A stretch of DNA of 64,000 nt from Epithemia pelagica (lineage: Eukaryota; Bacillariophyta; Bacillariophyceae; Surirellales; Surirellaceae). This document shows, in pieces, positions 60,443 to 64,000 of the stretch; position 1 is the first letter of the stretch; the number at the start of each line of letters is the position of its first letter. The position numbers and the translations under genes are program-made. Where the stretch lies: assembly GCA_946965045.2 (NCBI GenBank), contig OX337241.1, forward strand, positions 62,001 to 126,000, given 5' to 3'. The notes beneath the pieces were generated by a model. The model saw nothing but the letters and a program-made list of their open reading frames with translations. It did no database searches and was not told the origin of the DNA.

Positions 60443-61741
60443 CAAGACTCTATATTATGGAAAAAACCAAGCTACTACGCCACTGTGTGAGGAAGACTAG
60501 ACTACCACTAGTTGGAACCGCAGGCATGGCAAGGGCATTCTGGCAATGTCCTCGAACGAATATACCATTTATAAGGAGAGAAACAACAGAGCTCGCCTAC
60601 CTACACGTGTAACCGAGAAATAGTTCTTGTGTTTGTGGTGGCATGTCGTTTGTTCGTCTTTTGTGTGTGCGTTCTTTCCATGAGAATTGGGCGTCAAATG
60701 TCGAATCCTTTGTTGGGTGCTCCACAAAATGAAACGAAACGAGCACGATCGTATGGAAGGGGTCGGGTGTTCATCGATAATACTTGGAGGGGTGTAGACG
60801 CTGGAAACGAGGTGCTGTGGGTGGGTGATCCCCCCTCTCGGAACCCCAAACTCTCTACTCCTAAAAGAGAGATGGGAGGTCTGTTCCATCCTCCACCGTA
60901 CAACAAGACTAGTTAGGTAGACCTGGCCTTGGGAGATATACACAAGAGCTACTGTCAGTGTCGTATACTTCCTCGTCACTCGCTCGCAGCAACCAGAGAC
61001 CCTTGCCGTCCAGGATTGACTTGTCTTGTGGGTTCGGACTGTTACCTACTATATGTAATATAAAAAAGTAGGTCGAATCCTCTCTCTCTCACACACACAA
61101 CTCTAAAAAGCTACTCGCACGAACGCCGTGGTGTCGTGAATAAGGCTGTTCTTGATCTACAATACCTCGACTCTAGTCGCTCGACACGACGAGACCTGCA
61201 TGTTGGAAGGGTTGTTCTAGGTAGATCGTTGCTATAAAATGCATAGAAGTGTTCTTGGTATTAGTTCCCCGCTTCATGGGAGTAGCCGTGGGAAAGGATT
61301 GCAGGATCTATTCCATATCTTCATCATCTGAGATCTGCGAGATATGATGTGGTCGAGAAGATAGAGGGGCCCAGCTCATTCTCCAAACGCGACTGCATTT
61401 TGGTCTTGGTGCGGACACATGACAAGACTAAATATCGTCGTTGAGTCGTTTAGCGGTTTGGCTCTCTCACAATTTTGGCAAGGGCTTCCTGGATGGAGAC
61501 CATCATGTGATTCAAACAACATGTAATTGTTCCATTGGGTCTCCTTCATCGCCAACAATCACAACACACACGCTTCCATATAACACACATCCTACATCTC
61601 TCTTTGCTACGTAACAACGAAGTGGACCGAACAGGATCGCCAATCATCCAAGAGCCTTTGTTTGGATTGTGGATTCGCCAAGGTTACCACCACCACAAGC
61701 ACCAGAAGAAGAAGAAGAAGAAGAAGAAGAAATTCAAGACA
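60443..61741. other. Intergenic
   Basis: About 1.3 kb with CT/AC runs (61081-61097) and a (GAA)n tract at 61704-61731 just before the next ATG. No gene supported. Confidence 0.45.
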
Positions 61742-62770
61742 ATGCTGCCCAGCTTTTTGATTGGAACGACAACCACACCTTCCTCCACGGTCGAGACCGC
61801 AACCGCAACCGCAACAAGCATACCCTGCGAGCAAGAGGAACTGGAGGTTGTGAACAATAATAACACTGAGGATGACGATGATGACAACTCGATTGTCGAA
61901 GTGGTGACCACGTCCAGCTCCAAATCGGTACGATCATCGTCGCCTCGTCGCATGTTTTCCAGAAGCAACCGAAGTAGTAGCAGTCTCCGCAAACGAGTCT
62001 CTCATCATCATTCATCAGTGACGGAAGATTCTCTGGATGCAACGACCACCATGGCATCCTCCTCCACCGACTCGTTGTCGTCGTCGTCCAAAACCGCCAA
62101 AGACAGACCATCGATTGTCCAACGGTGTACCAGTCCGTTTCGATCCTCCACAACAACAAGAACAACAACGACCAAAGCCACATCTTCTCCTCCTAGCTCT
62201 GCAACGTCCATGACCTCTACGACGAATACGGCGACTGACAAATCGTGTGACAAGCAACAACCACCACTTGTCCAGCGACGATGTACCAGTCCTTTTCGAT
62301 CCGAGTCTACTGCTACTACTAGTAGTAGCACTACCACCAATACTACGACAAAGAATCAAGAAACCGTCACGGGCAATCCGACCTTGGACAAGCACTTGCG
62401 CAAGGCTCGCAAGGCTGGTGCCTCGGCCAAGTCGTTGCAACGAGCGGCCAACTTGGCCCATTGTGTGGGGTTGAAAACACGGGCGGCCAAATTGCAGCGC
62501 ACGGCCCAAGTGGCCGAATTGGCCGGTCGGTTTGCCCATGCCGCCGATCACAATCCGTACGTCAAGCAAGCCTTACAACAACCGCTCGTGCAAACCTTGG
62601 TGGCATGTACCGGCAAAACCGCCGTCAAACTCATGGTGCCCAAGAATACCACCACGACCAGCAGCAGCAAAAAGACAGCTTCTTCTTCTCCGCGACGCTC
62701 TCGACAATCGTCCTCGTCGTCCTCGAGCTGGACCGGTACGTTCTTTCCAACCACCACCACCGCCAAATAA
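61742..62770 (+). CDS. Ser/Thr-rich protein with repeated CTSPFRS motif
   Basis: Intronless, 342 residues from the ATG at 61742; the frame upstream is open but runs through the GAA tract. The first two thirds are Ser/Thr-rich and disordered. A peptide VQR(R)CTSPFRS occurs twice, about 55 residues apart. The last third is a helical, basic, Ala-rich block (KHLRKARKAGASAKSLQRAANLAHC, then KLQRTAQVAELAGRFAHAAD) that could form a small helical bundle. A Ser-rich tail closes it. No family is recognised; the two SPFR sites resemble phosphorylation or docking motifs. Confidence 0.65.
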   Translation: MLPSFLIGTTTTPSSTVETATATATSIPCEQEELEVVNNNNTEDDDDDNSIVEVVTTSSSKSVRSSSPRRMFSRSNRSSSSLRKRVSHHHSSVTEDSLDATTTMASSSTDSLSSSSKTAKDRPSIVQRCTSPFRSSTTTRTTTTKATSSPPSSATSMTSTTNTATDKSCDKQQPPLVQRRCTSPFRSESTATTSSSTTTNTTTKNQETVTGNPTLDKHLRKARKAGASAKSLQRAANLAHCVGLKTRAAKLQRTAQVAELAGRFAHAADHNPYVKQALQQPLVQTLVACTGKTAVKLMVPKNTTTTSSSKKTASSSPRRSRQSSSSSSSWTGTFFPTTTTAK

Positions 62771-64000
62771 AGAGAGAGAGAGGCAAAAGGACACGACAGA
62801 TATGGTTGGTTCTTGTGGCATGTGGATCGCGGTCCATGCTAGAATTGTATCTATTGCGTGGTCGTCCGCGTCTCTGGAAACGTAGAGCCGGTCCAGGCTG
62901 CACATACACACACAAAGGTCTGTGGTGGACATATTCCTGTTTCCTGGTGTCTTCCTGGACCTTGCGGCAGTGTGTGGACCAATGATATGGGAATGATGAT
63001 TGTCCTTCTTTGCTTCATTGGAACACAAAATAGGAATAATGATGGATTGTCCAAAGCAGTATTGGTCGCGGAGAAACAACAAACGACGGCCTCTGGTCAC
63101 GAAACGTATGGTACATCTCTCTCATGAGAGAAACTGCAGGGCTGCCCAGTCGGCCAACAAAACGATTGGTAGATAACGTTGGAATGGCTTTCTTCAACAA
63201 CAGAATGATGTCCGATCCCCATCTCCTATTATTACTACTACGGCTTGTCCAGCAGAGTCGCTACTATACTATAGAAAGGATTCCACCCCATTCGTCTGTG
63301 CTTTCAGTGGCCGATCCACTCGTACCTTATCAGCTTCCTACAAGCGCGAGGTGCGTGGCCGAACGGCATGGATGGAACCTCCATCCCAACTCTTTTCGGC
63401 ACGGTTGTGCAGAGAGCAACTGTTGTATCCGAGAGAAAGAGTGTCTGTTTGTGTCACCCAATGCTTTGGTTCTCACGAGCCTCCACTAGAGAGAGCGACG
63501 AAACCACTAGAGGGAACGGGAATAACTACAGAGTTAAAAAATAATGTGTTGACTCATTACGTAATTGCCAAGTTTGACAAGTCGAACAATACGAAATCCT
63601 AGTCACGCAGCGAACGGCCAACTGAAGTTAGGTTTTGACGTGTGTCAGAAGGGCAAACATTGACATTCATCCATCTGTCCCAAGACGAGACTTGCGCGCT
63701 GCTGATAGTGTGACAGCAGGAGAAGATGGTTCGATTACACAACCAACATTGGAGCGCCATACACGGGTAGAGAGACCACAACATCTGGAGGTGATGATTT
63801 GTAGGACACTTTGGTTGACAATGTTTGCTTGGATACTATCAACAGATGGTCCAGAACGACTACGTCAATCGTCCAGGATTCGCAGTTCGCAGGTGGGCCA
63901 TTCGAACCAATTGTCGTCCCCCCAACACAAAAAGACGCACTTCTCGGAAAACAATGGTGTTGGGAGTTGATAGATCTTCCAACTTTGAAGATCTGCAGAG
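62771..64000. other. Intergenic to the right edge
   Basis: About 1.2 kb after the Ser/Thr-rich gene. The frames (for example 63124-63489 and 63635-63970, both plus) have no motif, and I cannot support a gene. An edge gene beyond 64000 may begin outside the window. Confidence 0.4.

Noticed and set aside
1-64000. CRISPR arrays, bacterial operons or Shine-Dalgarno sites
   Set aside because: No spaced identical repeats of that kind. Gene structure with introns and organelle-targeting peptides is eukaryotic.

Overview
The window reads as nuclear DNA of a photosynthetic stramenopile, most likely a pennate diatom. At least two, probably three, proteins carry a signal peptide followed by an Ala/Phe-type plastid import site. 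Introns are few and short (about 75-240 nt). Genes lie close together on both strands, and there are mitochondrial, spliceosomal-type and plastid genes rather than any bacterial operon logic. Simple-sequence tracts, Asn/Gln/Ser-rich proteins and lineage-specific families are common.

0-13.8 kb: an edge fragment of a His-rich protein, a plastid CGFS monothiol glutaredoxin, and a cluster of DUF1399 (glycine-rich-domain-protein-like, GRDP-like) genes. The cluster holds one copy broken by a single stop codon, one single-domain copy and one two-domain fusion, with a six-blade Kelch gene between the first two. A fourth relative lies at 46-48 kb.

13.87-24.31 kb: the most interesting part, a 10.4-kb DNA transposon of CACTA (En/Spm) type. 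It has imperfect CACTG... terminal inverted repeats (21 of 26 positions match), arrays of a CAGTTGA-like subterminal motif at both ends, and a likely 2-bp GT target duplication. It carries a Tnp2-type transposase reading frame cut by two in-frame stops, and a five-exon gene for an 844-residue Zn-ribbon protein. It also carries a class-III-aminotransferase-like (PLP) gene with a one-base slip, and a fourth gene of unknown family. An aminotransferase-like passenger in a CACTA element is the best candidate here for an undescribed system.

24.3-64 kb: host genes. These include two paralogues of a diatom-type 'SVRF' family (24.8 and 28.2 kb), an EF-hand membrane protein, and an HTTM/gamma-carboxylase-like membrane protein with a long Asn tract. 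They are followed by a second Kelch protein, a 1500-residue IQ-motif protein, a rhamnosyltransferase-like type II membrane protein, a DDX5/Dbp2-type DEAD-box helicase, an ATP23-like protease and the LYR subunit NDUFA6 of complex I. Two plastid or thylakoid proteins and two Ser-rich proteins of unknown role complete the set. A roughly 350-400-bp non-coding repeat occurs in inverted orientation at 31.6-32.0 and 48.4-48.8 kb, bracketing a 16-kb gene block.

All family calls come from motifs read by eye; no database search was possible. Exon joins were chosen from splice consensus and frame and are predictions.
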